Positions 17,660-27,123 are shown, numbered from the stretch's first letter. The stretch: DNA of 45,106 nt from Candidatus Zixiibacteriota bacterium (GCA_040752595.1 JBFMGX010000036.1:1-45106); one strand, 5' to 3'. The notes: a model not told the origin generated them from the letters alone. Numbers and translations: made by a program.

Positions 17660-18736
17660 TCACGCCAACCGTCGCCCGTCGACGGGATCAAAGAACAACA
17701 TGCGCCCGCGCGCTATGTCGAGTCGAACCGGTGTGTCGATGGGAATAACGGCCTCCCGGCTGCCGGTCGCCGTCAGCGTGAAGCGACCATCGCCTACGCT
17801 GTAGTGCGTCCGGTCACCGAGGAACTCGTGCGCGAGAACCCGCCATGGCGATTCGGGGGCCACGCTGACGAGTCGAACGTGCTCGGGACGGATGCCCACT
17901 TCCACATGGCGCGAATCACTCGATCCGAGCTTCGCCGTCAACTCCGGGGGAACAGCCGATCCCAGCGGAGCAAACACCAACGCGTCGCCCTCGGACTGCA
18001 GTCCACCGGCCAGCAGGTTGATCGTCGGACGTCCCAGGAATGCAGCGACAAAGCGATTCGGAGGATCATCATAGAGCTGCGTCGGCGTGCCGCACCCCAT
18101 CGTGATCCCGCCATTCAGGACAAGGACCCGATCCCCCATGGTCAGCGCCTCGGTCTGATCATGCGTGACGTACAGCGCGGTCCGGCCCAGCGCCTTCTGT
18201 CGGGCGACGATCTCTTGTCGCATCTCGGCGCGCAGAGGCGCATCGAGATTCGAGAGCGGCTCATCAAAAAGAAGGATGCGTGGATCGGCGGCGATGGCGC
18301 GTCCCAGGGCGATGCGTTGCCGCTGGCCGCCCGAGAGCGCCCTAGGACGCTTGGCCAGTTGATCGGTCAGGCGCAGCGACGCGGCGATCTCGCGCACCCG
18401 GCGCGCAATCTCCGACCTTCCCACGCGGCGAATTCTCAGGGGAAACGCCAGATTGTCGAACACGCTCCAATGGGGATACAATGCGTAAGACTGAAACACC
18501 ATGGCGCACCCACGGGCCCTGGGCGGTCGCCCCGCCACATCCTCGCCGTCAATGAGAATGCTCCCCGAATCCGGGATCTCCAGCCCGGCGATCAGACGCA
18601 GAATCGTCGATTTCCCGCATCCCGAGGGTCCGACAATCACCAGAAACTCCCCCTCGGCAGCCCGGAAACTGACCGCGAGCAGCGCCGCGACGCCGTCGAA
18701 TGATTTGTCTACTGAGATGAACTCCACGGCCGCCAT
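17660..18736 (-). CDS. ABC transporter ATPase of the MalK/UgpC/MsmX type (orphan)
   Basis: Starting at the ATG at 18736 the protein has 358 residues, the usual size for this family. The longer open frame upstream would overlap the divergent mutase gene and is rejected. It shows Walker A GPSGCGKST (36-44), the LSGGQ signature (134-138), Walker B ILLFDEP (154-160) and the switch His192. A C-terminal TOBE/MOP domain (about 235-355) contains VGIRPEHV. Such ATPases energise carbohydrate or glycerol-phosphate importers and can be shared between systems. No permease or binding-protein gene is in the window, so this is probably a shared or orphan component. mutM follows 41 bases downstream. Confidence 0.9.
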   Translation of the reverse strand: MAAVEFISVDKSFDGVAALLAVSFRAAEGEFLVIVGPSGCGKSTILRLIAGLEIPDSGSILIDGEDVAGRPPRARGCAMVFQSYALYPHWSVFDNLAFPLRIRRVGRSEIARRVREIAASLRLTDQLAKRPRALSGGQRQRIALGRAIAADPRILLFDEPLSNLDAPLRAEMRQEIVARQKALGRTALYVTHDQTEALTMGDRVLVLNGGITMGCGTPTQLYDDPPNRFVAAFLGRPTINLLAGGLQSEGDALVFAPLGSAVPPELTAKLGSSDSRHVEVGIRPEHVRLVSVAPESPWRVLAHEFLGDRTHYSVGDGRFTLTATGSREAVIPIDTPVRLDIARGRMLFFDPVDGRRLA

Positions 18737-18913
18737 GACATGATCCCGATCGGTGACACCGACCGCCGCCAAGGTCGCCCGAAAAGCGGCGAGGGTCAAG
18801 GCGCGGCCCCGTCGGCGCGAAAAATCGCAATAGTCTTTGATTTCTCCCCCGTCGACTGACGATTTTGAGGACTTGCCGGGGTCGGATGCCCGGGCAGATG
18901 GAGCGACGAACTG

Positions 18914-20323
18914 ATGCAAACCGTGAAGAAGCGCGCCCCGGTGGGAACACCGGTCGATCCCGATATCTTCAAGAGTTACGACATAAGGGGCATCACGCCC
19001 GAACAGATCAACGCCGATGTCGCCTACCGCGTCGGCCGGGCCTTCGCGCACGAGGTGCCGGGGTCGGCCGTGGCCGTCGGACGCGACATGCGGCTGTCAT
19101 CCGATGAACTGACGTCGGCCCTGTGTGATGGTCTCGTCGACAGCGGCCGCCGCGTGATCGATGTCGGACAGGTCCCGACCGATGCCCTGTACTTCACGGT
19201 CGGACATCTGGCGACCGATGGCGGCATTATGGTCACCGCCTCGCACAACCCGCCCGAATACAACGGTTTCAAGCTGTGCCGCAAGAACGCGGAGCCGTTG
19301 TCGCGCGCCGATGGCATCGCGCGGATGCAGGAGACGATCGCCCTCGGCGATTTCGACGCCGCGGAAGCTCCCGGCTCACGCGAGGGCCAGTCGATCCTCC
19401 CCGCCTTCGCCGAACACGTTCTCTCGTTTGTCGACGTAACCAAACTGCGGAACTTCACGGTCGTCGTCGATGCGGGCAACGGCATGGCGGGAACGGTGCT
19501 ACCCCTTGTCTTTGAGCATCTCCCTTGCCGTCTGATTCCCATGTACTTCGACCCCGATGGCAGTTTTCCGAATCATCCACCCAATCCGATCGAGCCGGAG
19601 AATCTCAAGGATCTGCAACAACGCATCCTGGTGGAGAAGGCGGACTTCGGTGTCGCCTTCGACGGTGACGCCGATCGGATGTTCCTGGTCGATGAGCAGG
19701 GTCGGGCCCTGGGAGGCGACATCGTCACCCTGCTGGTGGCTCGCAGCATCCTGGCGAAGAACCCTGGGGCGACGATTCTGTACAACCTGATCTGCTCCCG
19801 GGCGGTACCTCAGGCCATCGCGGCTGCCGGCGGACGGGCGGTCCGCACTCCGGTCGGTCATGCGATCATCAAGCCCCTGATGAAGAAAGACAACGCCCTC
19901 TTCGGCGGTGAACATTCCGGACACTTCTATTTCCAGAGAAACTGGTATGCCGACTCCGGGCTGATCGCCATGTTGATGGCCATGGAGGTCCTGTCTGAAT
20001 CCCAAGCCCCTCTCTCGGAGCTCGTGCGCTCCGTTGACCCGTACGTCCGCTCCGGCGAGATCAACACGAAGGTCGCCAGCATCCCCAAGACGCTGGAGAG
20101 AATCAGTGCGGCCTTTCCTGACCGGGTGATCGACCGCACCGATGGACTGACCGTGACCTATGAAGACTGGTGGTTCAATGCCCGCCCCTCCAACACCGAA
20201 CCGCTGTTGCGGCTTAATGTTGAGGCCGATTCCGCCGAACTACTGGAAGAGAAGACCGCGGAGCTCCTGCGGGTGATCCGCGGCCGGAAGCGCACAGCAT
20301 CAGCCAAGCCCAAATCGCGCTGA
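18914..20323 (+). CDS. Phosphomannomutase/phosphoglucomutase
   Basis: The 469-residue alpha-D-phosphohexomutase interconverts hexose 6- and 1-phosphates for sugar-nucleotide and polysaccharide synthesis. All four signature loops are present: the phosphoserine loop TASHNP (108-113, Ser110), the metal loop DGDADR (250-255), the sugar-binding loop GEHSGH (332-337) and the phosphate-binding loop RPSNTEP (424-430). The N-terminal FKSYDIRG is typical of the AlgC/ManB-type dual mutase. GGAG ten bases upstream supports the start. The double-receiver gene follows after 14 bases, a likely operon. It diverges from the ABC ATPase gene. Confidence 0.95.
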   Translation: MQTVKKRAPVGTPVDPDIFKSYDIRGITPEQINADVAYRVGRAFAHEVPGSAVAVGRDMRLSSDELTSALCDGLVDSGRRVIDVGQVPTDALYFTVGHLATDGGIMVTASHNPPEYNGFKLCRKNAEPLSRADGIARMQETIALGDFDAAEAPGSREGQSILPAFAEHVLSFVDVTKLRNFTVVVDAGNGMAGTVLPLVFEHLPCRLIPMYFDPDGSFPNHPPNPIEPENLKDLQQRILVEKADFGVAFDGDADRMFLVDEQGRALGGDIVTLLVARSILAKNPGATILYNLICSRAVPQAIAAAGGRAVRTPVGHAIIKPLMKKDNALFGGEHSGHFYFQRNWYADSGLIAMLMAMEVLSESQAPLSELVRSVDPYVRSGEINTKVASIPKTLERISAAFPDRVIDRTDGLTVTYEDWWFNARPSNTEPLLRLNVEADSAELLEEKTAELLRVIRGRKRTASAKPKSR

Positions 20324-20337
20324 TCACCCTGGGCCTG

Positions 20338-21153
20338 ATGCCGGACGCGTCGTTTTCCATTCTGCCGGGGGGACCGGAAGTGGACGCTGGCATCAAGACA
20401 CTGTTGATCGTCGATGACGATCCCCGCATCCGCGGGCTGTTGACCCAGGCGCTCGACGCACTGGGCTACCACACAATCGAGGCCGCCAATGGCCGCGAGG
20501 CCCTCGGTATTGCCCGCCGCGAGAACGTCGACTGCGTGATCGCCGACATCAAGATGCCGGAGATCGATGGGCTCACCCTCCTGCACCATCTCAAATCCGA
20601 GCGTCCCCAACTCCCGGTCGTCATGATCACCGGCTTTGCCTTCCAGCAGCACAAGGCCGAGGCCGCCGACGCCGGCGCCGATGGCTTCCTGATGAAACCG
20701 TTCCGTCTGGCAAAGATCGAGGACGTCCTCACGCGTGTCCTCGCTCGACCCGCCGACGACAGTGCGACCCCTGCGCCGCGCGCCATCCGCAATGTACTCA
20801 TCGTCGACGACGACGCCGAGTTTCGCGTCATCATGGAAGAGGTCATGCAGGCGATGGGTTACAACGTCCAAAGTGTCGCCACGGCGGAAACCGCGCTGGA
20901 GCGAATCGCGCAACACCGCCCCGACGCCGTGATCGCCGACTACAAACTCCCGGGTATGAGCGGGGAAGACCTTCTGCAGACCATCAAGTCCACCCGTCCC
21001 GACCTCCCCGTGATTCTGATTACCGGCTATGCCCCTTCGCTGTCCGGGAAGGAGTTTGCCGACGGTGCCGCCGATGCCTTTCTCATGAAGCCGTTCCGCA
21101 TCGACCGCATCGGCGATATCCTCAAGTCGCTGGAAGCCCCGCCGACGGCGTAG
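20338..21153 (+). CDS. Double response-regulator receiver protein (REC-REC)
   Basis: The 271-residue protein consists only of two CheY-like receiver domains. In REC1 the acidic cluster is Asp26-28, the phospho-acceptor Asp70, with Thr98 and Lys120. In REC2 these are Asp157-159, Asp201, Thr229 and Lys251. Both sites are complete, so both can probably be phosphorylated. There is no output domain, so it would signal by protein contact or act in a phosphorelay. No histidine kinase is adjacent. The start is not certain: an in-frame GTG at 20380 has a purine-rich stretch upstream. It lies 14 bases behind the mutase gene. Confidence 0.9.
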   Translation: MPDASFSILPGGPEVDAGIKTLLIVDDDPRIRGLLTQALDALGYHTIEAANGREALGIARRENVDCVIADIKMPEIDGLTLLHHLKSERPQLPVVMITGFAFQQHKAEAADAGADGFLMKPFRLAKIEDVLTRVLARPADDSATPAPRAIRNVLIVDDDAEFRVIMEEVMQAMGYNVQSVATAETALERIAQHRPDAVIADYKLPGMSGEDLLQTIKSTRPDLPVILITGYAPSLSGKEFADGAADAFLMKPFRIDRIGDILKSLEAPPTA

Positions 21154-21184
21154 CTCCATCTCCACTCCAACTCCATGTGGTAAA

Positions 21185-21275
21185 CAAGGGGGTTCAGCCC
21201 CTTGCTGCATGCAGCCGAACCTATTGAGAACAGGGGGCTTTCAGCCCCATGGGGGGGCAAAGCCCGCCCTACGCG
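21185..21275. repeat. Cluster of short palindromes (CAAGGGG and GTAGGGTGGGC families)
   Basis: Three motifs follow each other. CAAGGGGGTTCAGCCCCTTG at 21185-21204 is a near-palindrome. CAGGGGGCTTTCAGCCCC at 21231-21248 is related to it. The third, GGGGGGCAAAGCCCGCCCTAC at about 21251-21271, is a half unit of the element at 5749. They fill the gap before the dockerin gene. Confidence 0.65.
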
Positions 21276-21372
21276 CCTTGTTTCCCGCTTCTCAAACTCT
21301 GCCGGAGGACTATATTGTGATTGGAGGCGCTATCCCGTTGTATGGCGATGGCTGTCCATTGTGGAGTGCGCG

Positions 21373-22443
21373 ATGCCTGCGGACACCCACAATACCCACC
21401 CTTGCGGACGAATCATTCTCACTTCCGCACACGTCTGCTGCCTCGTGTTGCTTCTCCCGCCAGCGTCGTGGGCAACAACTGATCCCGATCCGTCGCCTCT
21501 GTTCAAGCAATCGCTCACGGCCTCGATTCAGGGCTTCGAGCAGCGGAATGGCGCTCAGGCACCAGCGGTACCCAATAGTCATGTCGTGATGCCGGCCGTG
21601 GTGACGGAAAGCCAAGAAGGCGACACATGCGTCTGCTGCATATATGAATTGATCTGCGCCTCAGGCGACCCAGATACACTGGCCAGCTTGGGTTTCCAAG
21701 TCGGCATGCGCCGGAGAGGCTTGAACTGCAACTTCGACTACTACGACTGCGTCAGGCATTGGGAAGTCAAGCTGGCGTCAGTATGCCTAATCTGGCAGTA
21801 CGTTGAATGTGGACAAACGGACCTTCCCCGGATACCGGTCGGAGAGAGCTCTGGGTTCTGCAACGATTCGGTGTGTACAATGCCCGGCATGGCAACGTGC
21901 AACGCAGCCACCTGCCGGAACTCGACCTGCGCGGGTGGAATCTCGTGTCCGGGTTACTGGCAGCCGACAATGTCGTGCGGCACCCCAACCTGCTCCCCTC
22001 AAGAGACATGTTGGGGCAACACTTGCCCACCGGCACCAACCTGCTATCCCACGTGTTCCTATGCTCCGACCTGCAATTGGACAACGTGTACAGGACTCTC
22101 CACCTGCGGCTCCGGACCCACCTGCGCGTACGCTGCGACGTGCGGTCGACCCACCTGTTCCCCCTGGGAGACGTGCTACGGGACGGCCACTTGCCCCGCC
22201 TGCGACTGTTCCCATCAAGGGGACATCAACAGCGATGGGAACATCACGACGGCAGATGTGCGGGGACTCGTGAACTACCTGTACCGGGGCGGGTCCTCGC
22301 TTCCTGCGGATTCCACCTGTTTTCACTACTCACGCGGCGATGTGGATTGCGATGGACGTGAGACAATTGTCGACATCGTGATTCTGGCATTCCATGTCCA
22401 GACCGGCTATCCGGTGCTGTGCAATCCGTGCGTAACGCAATGA
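21373..22443 (+). CDS. Secreted Cys-rich protein with C-terminal dockerin-type repeats
   Basis: GGAG six bases upstream supports the ATG at 21373; the open frame before it is repeat sequence. The 356-residue product has a signal peptide (about 12-34) and a Cys-containing N-domain. Residues 163-279 hold 22 cysteines spaced about every five to six residues, mostly as Thr-Cys (SCGTPTC, APTCYPTC, TATCPACDC). A dockerin type I module follows (283-345): GDINSDGNITTADVRGLVNYL and GDVDCDGRETIVDIVILAFH, both with the calcium-loop Asp pattern. Dockerin-like tails are common on secreted proteins of FCB-type uncultured phyla and need not mean a cellulosome. The function of the Cys array is unknown. Confidence 0.8.
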   Translation: MPADTHNTHPCGRIILTSAHVCCLVLLLPPASWATTDPDPSPLFKQSLTASIQGFEQRNGAQAPAVPNSHVVMPAVVTESQEGDTCVCCIYELICASGDPDTLASLGFQVGMRRRGLNCNFDYYDCVRHWEVKLASVCLIWQYVECGQTDLPRIPVGESSGFCNDSVCTMPGMATCNAATCRNSTCAGGISCPGYWQPTMSCGTPTCSPQETCWGNTCPPAPTCYPTCSYAPTCNWTTCTGLSTCGSGPTCAYAATCGRPTCSPWETCYGTATCPACDCSHQGDINSDGNITTADVRGLVNYLYRGGSSLPADSTCFHYSRGDVDCDGRETIVDIVILAFHVQTGYPVLCNPCVTQ

Positions 22444-22561
22444 CATGAGATCGGAAGGTGGGTCACCTGCCCGTTCGCCTTCTCAGTACCTCACGTGTCG
22501 ACGTGCCCCCTGCGGGCGGGAGTTTCCAGCCCCCTGCGGCTGATGGTATCCACAAGACAGA

Positions 22562-24289
22562 TTACGCCTTTTCTCCGCCGTTCGGGGCGCACTCGTTGTC
22601 TTCGCGGCGGCAACGGATGCGTGCGCGCTCATCGGCGATCACGCGCGTATCCGCGCCACAAGCGGACAAGACACGCGCGGCCACTTCGACCGCCGCCTCG
22701 AGTTCCGCGGGGACAACATCGGTCGCCCCCGCCTGCAAAAGCGCATCGATCTCAGCCAGATAGCGCGTGCGCACCAGAATGGGCAGCGTGGGGGTCGCTT
22801 GCCGTGCCCGACGGATGGCTGTGGCCGCCGCCGCCGGGTCATTGACAAGCAAGACCATCATGCGCGCCGAGTGAATCCCCAGATGTTCCAGAAGCTCCAG
22901 GCTGGTGACGTCCCCGTAGATAATCGGCTCGCCGGCCGGCGCGGCCGTGCGCACGGTCTGCGGATTCAGATCGGCGACGACATATGGAATGCCGGCGGCC
23001 TTCAATGCGGCACCGAGTTCCTGGCCGGCGACACCCCATCCGGCAATGATGATGTGGTCGTGGCGCGCATCCGCTGCCCCAGAGGACCCCGGTATCTGCG
23101 TGCCACGAAACATCCGGCGGAGAAGACCAACACGTGCGGCAGACTCCGCCAAACGCGGTGCCAGTCGCATCAGGAACGGCGTCACGATCATCGACAGGAT
23201 GATGGCCATCAGAAACGGCTCCCGGAACCTGAGCGCCACCAGGTCGGTGCCTTCCGCCGCCCGGTAGAGGACAAAGGAGAATTCGCCCACTTGGGCCAGC
23301 GTGATTCCGGCCATCACGGACGTGCGCAAAGGCAGACGCATCACCCACGATGTGAGCATCACGATCACGAACTTCCCGCAGAGGATCATCGCCAGTAGGG
23401 CGACGATCGCCCCAAAATCACGGGCGGCCAGACGGGGATCCAACAACATCCCGACGGAGATGAAGAAGACACTGGACAGCACGTCACGAAACGGGACGAG
23501 TTCGGCCATGGCCTGATGGCGATAGTCGCTCCCGGCGACGATCAGCCCCGCCAGAAACGCCCCGAGCGCGAGTGACACTCCCGCCAGCGTGGCCAGCCAA
23601 GCGGTGCCGATGCAAACCAGAAGCGCGGTCAGAATGAACAACTCACGCTGACGCGTCCCGGCGACCCAGTGCAGTAAGCGCGGCACAACCAGGTGCGCGG
23701 CCGCCAGGATCAGAAGCAGGGCGCCGATGCTGATGACGGCGGCCATCCAAAACCACGATCCGGCCGCCGTCGTCCCGGCTAGAAACGGGATCGCCAGCAT
23801 CACCGGTACCAACAACAGGTCCTGGAAGAAGCAGATGCCGATGGCCAGACGCCCATGGGGAGCATCCAACTCATCCTGTTGCTGCAGTCCGCGCAGGATG
23901 ATCGCCGTGCTGGACAGAGAAACGATGATGCCCAGCAAGAATGCCTGCTGGAAGGAGATTCCCTGCAGCGGGGCGGAAAGCAGGACGGCGACGACCGTGA
24001 TCCCGACTTGCAGCGTTCCCCCGATGAGAATCACCCGCCACAACCGGCGAAACCGGTCCAACGACAACTCCAGACCGATCCCAAACAGCAGGAGCGCGAC
24101 CCCGATGTCGGCCATCAGAGTCACCTGGTCTACGTCTCCGATCAGGCCCAGACCGCGCGGACCGACCAGAGTCCCCACGAGAATGAACCCGGCGATCGCC
24201 GGGATGCCAAGATGGCGCAGCAAAGAGACGACGAGGACCGCGGCCGTCAGAATGACCGCCAAGTCACGGAGAATGACGAGGTCGTGCAT
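22562..24289 (-). CDS. CPA2-family monovalent cation/proton antiporter with RCK domain (KefB/KefC-like)
   Basis: This 575-residue inner-membrane protein has about 12 transmembrane helices (1-380) of the Na+/H+ exchanger fold. The FFQD segment carries the ion-binding Asp157. A cytosolic TrkA-N/RCK domain follows with the nucleotide-binding GWGVAGQE (417-424). It probably exports K+ or Na+ in exchange for protons under nucleotide control. No ancillary KefF/KefG gene is adjacent. It starts 12 bases after the inositol-monophosphatase-like gene, so they are probably cotranscribed, possibly with coupling to a phosphatase that is itself cation-sensitive (inference). Confidence 0.93.
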   Translation of the reverse strand: MHDLVILRDLAVILTAAVLVVSLLRHLGIPAIAGFILVGTLVGPRGLGLIGDVDQVTLMADIGVALLLFGIGLELSLDRFRRLWRVILIGGTLQVGITVVAVLLSAPLQGISFQQAFLLGIIVSLSSTAIILRGLQQQDELDAPHGRLAIGICFFQDLLLVPVMLAIPFLAGTTAAGSWFWMAAVISIGALLLILAAAHLVVPRLLHWVAGTRQRELFILTALLVCIGTAWLATLAGVSLALGAFLAGLIVAGSDYRHQAMAELVPFRDVLSSVFFISVGMLLDPRLAARDFGAIVALLAMILCGKFVIVMLTSWVMRLPLRTSVMAGITLAQVGEFSFVLYRAAEGTDLVALRFREPFLMAIILSMIVTPFLMRLAPRLAESAARVGLLRRMFRGTQIPGSSGAADARHDHIIIAGWGVAGQELGAALKAAGIPYVVADLNPQTVRTAAPAGEPIIYGDVTSLELLEHLGIHSARMMVLLVNDPAAAATAIRRARQATPTLPILVRTRYLAEIDALLQAGATDVVPAELEAAVEVAARVLSACGADTRVIADERARIRCRREDNECAPNGGEKA

Positions 24290-24301
24290 CAGCCGCCCCG
24301 C

Positions 24302-25120
24302 TTAGGTAGGGCATCGGCCTGCGCGGATGACCGCCAGCATCTGCCGATGCAAAGCCGCATTGGCCGCGACCGCCTGCCCATGCTTCAGTGTGAACGGCGC
24401 CCCGGTGAAATCGGTCACCAGTGCACCCGCCTCCAGACACAACAGCGTTGCGGCGGCAAAGTCCCACGGCGAGAGCTTCATCTCCCAGAAGCCATCGAAC
24501 CGCCCGGCGGCGGTCCAGGCCAGATCGAGCGCGGCCGCGCCCATGCGGCGAATCGCACGCGCCGACTTGGCGAAGCGGGCGAAATGATCGAGATTGTCGA
24601 TATTGGTTTCACGAATGTCGTAGGGGAACCCGGTCGCCAGGATCGCCGAGCCGAGCTCGGCGGTCGTCGAGACCGACAGTTTCTTCTCCCCAAGGTATGC
24701 CCCGGCGCCGCGCACGGCGGTGAACATCTCCCCGCCCAGCGGATGATGGACGATCCCGCAGATCGGCTCGTCGCCGCGCCACAGGCCCAACGAGACACAG
24801 AAGATCGGCAGCCCGTGGGCATAGTTCGTCGTGCCATCGAGCGGGTCGACATACCAGGCATACTCGCCGGACGCATTCTGCCGCGATCCCTCCTCGGCGA
24901 TAATGGCGAATTCAGGGAATGCCGCCGCCAGCCGTGAAACGATCAACTCCTCGGCCCGCCGATCCATCTCCGTGACCAGATTGATCTGGCCCTTGAGTTC
25001 CACGGTGCGCCGACGTCCAAAGTGCTCGGCCAACAGATCGCCCGCAGCGCGGGCAATCGGCAGCGCGGCCTGCAGATATTCATGCCAGACCGGATCGGAT
25101 GTCATCGGACCGTCGCGCAT
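24302..25120 (-). CDS. Inositol monophosphatase family protein
   Basis: I choose the ATG at 25120 (272 residues), which has AAGG about nine bases upstream. The longer frame from 25231 translates a palindromic repeat. The metal-dependent sugar-phosphatase fold is shown by AEEGSR (75-80), the WYVDPLDGTTNY motif (89-100, Asp92 and Asp95) and the C-terminal SPWDFAAATLL segment with the last metal Asp. The family includes SuhB inositol-1-phosphatase, histidinol-phosphate phosphatase and FBPase/PAP phosphatases, and the exact substrate is open. The antiporter gene follows 12 bases downstream. Confidence 0.93.
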   Translation of the reverse strand: MRDGPMTSDPVWHEYLQAALPIARAAGDLLAEHFGRRRTVELKGQINLVTEMDRRAEELIVSRLAAAFPEFAIIAEEGSRQNASGEYAWYVDPLDGTTNYAHGLPIFCVSLGLWRGDEPICGIVHHPLGGEMFTAVRGAGAYLGEKKLSVSTTAELGSAILATGFPYDIRETNIDNLDHFARFAKSARAIRRMGAAALDLAWTAAGRFDGFWEMKLSPWDFAAATLLCLEAGALVTDFTGAPFTLKHGQAVAANAALHRQMLAVIRAGRCPT

Positions 25121-25158
25121 CAACTCAACCTTCCCCTTGAACAGAGACGATAACCTCC

Positions 25159-25232
25159 GGTGCCCCACGGCTTGCCGTGGGGTACGTTGCATGGCGGCGA
25201 TTCCCACAGCAAGCTGTGGGGCACCATGCAAC
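25159..25232. repeat. REP-like compound palindrome (CCCCACGGCTTGCCGTGGGG)
   Basis: Two small hairpins (25163-25182 and 25203-25220) are nested in a larger one formed by GGTGCCCCAC/GTGGGGCACC (25159-25168 and 25216-25225), with GTTGCATGG/CCATGCAAC further pairing. It lies between the ABC exporter gene and the phosphatase gene on the same strand and could attenuate read-through. Confidence 0.75.
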
Positions 25233-25243
25233 GCACCCCGAAT

Positions 25244-27085
25244 TCACACCGTCACGCGCGGGGCAGCAGTTTCAACTGCCTCCTCCGGCTCTTCCTGCAG
25301 ACGATACAACCGCGCGTAGATCCCGTCAAGGGCCAGCAACTCATCGTGGCTGCCGATCTCCCGCACGCGCCCATGGTGCAGAACGATGATCCGGTCGGCG
25401 GCACGGATCGTGGAGAGACGGTGCGCGACCACGATGTTGGTCCGTCCGGCAAACACGGCGGAGAGTGCCGCCTGAATCCGCGCCTCAGTTTCATGGTCCA
25501 CCGAAGAAGTGGCCTCGTCGAGAATGAGAATCCCCGGATCGAATGCCACCGCCCGGGCGAACGCCACCAGTTGCTTCTCCCCGACCGAGAGACCGGAGCC
25601 GCGCTCGCCCACGGCACGCGCAAGCGCGCTGCCGCCGTTTCCCGCCAGACGTCCCAGTCCCACCCGCTGCGCTGCCGCCGCGATTGTCTCATCGTCGTGA
25701 GTGGCGACGTCCAGTCGGATGTTGTCCTTCACATCACCGGAGAACAGGAAGACATCTTGAGCAATGAGACCGACTCGCCGCCGCAACGCCCGGATGTCCC
25801 AGGCGCGGATGTCGACGCCATCGACGCTGATCGACCCGCGCTGGAACTCATAGAGTCGCGTCATCAGTCCGGCGATCGATGACTTTCCCGCCCCGGTGGC
25901 GCCGACCAATGCCAGCATCTCCCCCGGCGCGACCGTGAATGAAACATCCTCCAGCACCCAATCTTCGTGATTATAGGCAAACCACACATGGTCGAAGACA
26001 ACCGTTCCCTCACCCGCGGACGGACGAACCACCGCAGGACCGGAGGGCACCGGCCCCGGATGCGCATTCGCCGGGCTACCGATCGCCGGAGTCGTGTCGA
26101 GCAGTTTGAATACGCGTTCCGCCGACGCCATCGCGCCTTGCAGGATGTTGTATTTCTCCGCCAGGTCGCGGATGGGAGAATAGAACCGCTCCGCGTATTG
26201 AATGAACGCGGCGAGCGCGCCGAACGTCATCGCCCCGGTCACGACCTTACCGCCGCCGTACCAGATGATCAGCGCCAGCGAGATCGCCCCGATCAACTCC
26301 ACCACCGGGAAGAAGACCGCATACTGCAAGACCGAACGTTGGTGCGCCCCGCGCAGTTCGGCGTTGATCGCCTGGTGTTTGGCCTGGGTGGCCTCCTCCT
26401 GATTGAATCCCTGCACGACCGCCACTCCGGTCACGCGTTCCTGCCAGTAGGCGTTCATGCGGGCCACGAGACGGCGCACCTCGCGATAGGTGAGGCGGAC
26501 ATGCTGCTTGAAGATCCAGGTGGCGGCGAAGAGCAGCGGCAGCACGATGAATGTCACCAATGCCATCTTCGCGTTCAGGAGAATCATCGCCACGACAATG
26601 GCCAGAAGCGTGAAGACATCGCCGAAGATCGTCACGACGCCGGAGGCGAAGAGCTCATTGAGCGCGTTGACGTCTCCGGTCACACGGGTCAAGAGCCGCC
26701 CTACCGGATTGCGGTCGTAGAACCGCATATCCATGCGCATGAGATGATCAAACACCTGGGTTCGCAGGTCGAGCATCCCCTTCTGCCCGATCCACTGCGT
26801 CATGACCATATGCGCATACTGCACCGCGAACTCGAGGGCGAGAATGCCGACATAGACGGCGATCCAGACCACCAGCCCATGCAGGTCGCGCTGCGCAATC
26901 GGACCGTCGATGACCCGCTTGATCACCCACGGCCCGGCGATCTGCAGCGCCGACATGACCAAAAGCAGCAGAAACGCGGACGCCACCACGGCACGGTAGG
27001 GACGCAGATACCCCAGCAACCGGCGCATCAGCCGGTGGTCGTACGCCTTCCCGAGGGCTTCGTCTTCGAAGAACTGCTCAGTCAT
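25244..27085 (-). CDS. ABC exporter half-transporter, catalytic subunit of a heterodimer
   Basis: The 613-residue MsbA-type protein has six transmembrane helices (about 32-310) fused to an ATPase domain. Walker A is GATGAGKSS (395-403), and Walker B ends ILDEATSS with catalytic Glu524. The H-loop His is 555. The signature reads LSVGEKQ (499-505) rather than LSGGQ, which is typical of the partner bearing the catalytic glutamate in asymmetric exporters such as TM287/288. It follows the second half-transporter gene by 82 bases, so both are likely made together. Substrate may be lipid or drug; nothing local decides. No clear Shine-Dalgarno was seen. Confidence 0.93.
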   Translation of the reverse strand: MTEQFFEDEALGKAYDHRLMRRLLGYLRPYRAVVASAFLLLLVMSALQIAGPWVIKRVIDGPIAQRDLHGLVVWIAVYVGILALEFAVQYAHMVMTQWIGQKGMLDLRTQVFDHLMRMDMRFYDRNPVGRLLTRVTGDVNALNELFASGVVTIFGDVFTLLAIVVAMILLNAKMALVTFIVLPLLFAATWIFKQHVRLTYREVRRLVARMNAYWQERVTGVAVVQGFNQEEATQAKHQAINAELRGAHQRSVLQYAVFFPVVELIGAISLALIIWYGGGKVVTGAMTFGALAAFIQYAERFYSPIRDLAEKYNILQGAMASAERVFKLLDTTPAIGSPANAHPGPVPSGPAVVRPSAGEGTVVFDHVWFAYNHEDWVLEDVSFTVAPGEMLALVGATGAGKSSIAGLMTRLYEFQRGSISVDGVDIRAWDIRALRRRVGLIAQDVFLFSGDVKDNIRLDVATHDDETIAAAAQRVGLGRLAGNGGSALARAVGERGSGLSVGEKQLVAFARAVAFDPGILILDEATSSVDHETEARIQAALSAVFAGRTNIVVAHRLSTIRAADRIIVLHHGRVREIGSHDELLALDGIYARLYRLQEEPEEAVETAAPRVTV

Positions 27086-27123
27086 TGTATCTGTTCGTAT
27101 GCCTTTCGCTCAAGGCCCGCTGG

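Noticed and set aside
17471-18703. Plus-strand open frame of 410 codons
   Set aside because: It is antisense to the ABC ATPase gene, whose motifs are complete.
18838-18868. Plus-strand promoter TTGATT-18-GATTTT before the mutase gene
   Set aside because: Spacing is plausible but both boxes are weak; not distinct enough to list.
18737-19051. N-terminal extension of the ABC ATPase
   Set aside because: It overlaps the divergent mutase gene and lengthens the protein beyond its family size.
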